NCBI GenBank assembly: GCA_014800385.1
Contig: JAAVGE010000058.1
Coordinates: 1 to 44,042 of the forward strand
DNA: 44,042 bases
Reading direction: 5' to 3'
DNA from: Bacteroidales bacterium
GTDB taxonomy: Bacteria; Bacteroidota; Bacteroidia; Bacteroidales; Muribaculaceae
Of the stretch, positions 43,922 through 44,042 are shown one piece after another. The notes below the pieces were generated by a model. It saw only the letters and a program-made list of their open reading frames with translations. It was not told where the DNA came from and searched no databases. A program made the position numbers and the translations under genes. Every line of letters starts with the position of its first letter. Positions within the stretch are counted from its first letter, which is position 1.

Positions 43922-44042
43922 ATAAAATTTTTATATACTCTGCTTTTAAGGATCTTTTTGGCGATTTTTGCCAAGTTTCGTCGGTCACGATGCCCGCATC
44001 GCTCCCTCCTCAACTTGCAAAACTCATCCAAAAATATCCTCA
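43922..44042. other. Non-coding tail at the window edge
   Basis: AT-rich start, then a weak hairpin (TTGGC / GCCAA, 43958-43974) without a clear T-run. A minus-strand ORF (43834-44031, MDEFCKLRRERCGHRDRRNL) covers it but runs into the DUF6056 gene; I do not call it as a gene. Confidence 0.4.

Noticed and set aside
1-44042. tRNA, rRNA or known riboswitch
   Set aside because: I looked in the gaps between genes and found no cloverleaf or recognised aptamer; a covariance-model search was not possible here.

Overview
The window looks like chromosomal DNA of a gut-type Bacteroidales bacterium, most like Muribaculaceae. Three things suggest this. Several promoters fit the Bacteroidota pattern (TTTG or TTG, 18-21 bases, TAnnTTTG). 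The families are typical of that phylum: DUF4301, CCDC81-like HU domain, DUF3737, DUF6056, and TonB receptors with a carboxypeptidase-regulatory-like N-terminus. Intergenic DNA is AT-rich and carries short palindromic repeats. The genus is inferred, not proven. I saw no rRNA, tRNA, CRISPR array, prophage or transposase gene.

Layout. 1-448: 137-base tandem repeats, then the terminator of a surface-type serpin lipoprotein (449-1729, minus). 1730-2195: a four-site AGTACT array. 2196-3869 (minus): a membrane-anchored TPR/HTH regulator with a consensus promoter. 3870-4881: about 1 kb of repeats and fold-backs with no gene. 4882-10130 (minus): a four-gene operon of DUF1846, tsaC, a ClC chloride protein and rmuC. 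10285-11688 (plus): nhaA. 11721-11911: a MITE-like element between convergent genes. 11922-19595 (minus): a nine-gene run of manA, CCDC81-HU/SPOR, nitroreductase, DUF2520, kdsC, maf, GHL10 hydrolase and two GT2 transferases, mostly cell-envelope or housekeeping genes. 19758-24214 (plus): lgt, a large TPR protein, DUF4301. 24408-26083: acpP and fabF with their own promoter, an intervening hairpin and a terminator. 26236-30136: DUF3737, a PatB-type C-S lyase, a MATE exporter and rlmH in overlapping order. 30137-30764: a second, inverted copy of the MITE-like element, then a long fold-back repeat with two facing terminators. 30765-36239: two TonB-dependent receptors, a small membrane protein and a periplasmic HMA protein; the second receptor and HMA protein look like a metal-uptake unit. 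36236-43921: metF, holB, an AddB-like Fe-S nuclease, hemW and a DUF6056 membrane protein in tight plus-strand order.

Most genes are ordinary housekeeping genes. The least explained parts are non-coding: the fold-back repeat upstream of the first TonB receptor, the inverted MITE-like pair about 18 kb apart, and the AGTACT array next to a membrane-bound regulator. Protein points worth a second look are the channel-like valine at the internal-glutamate position of the ClC protein, the AddB-like protein with an intact Fe-S signature but no visible Walker A motif, and the receptor/HMA metal unit.
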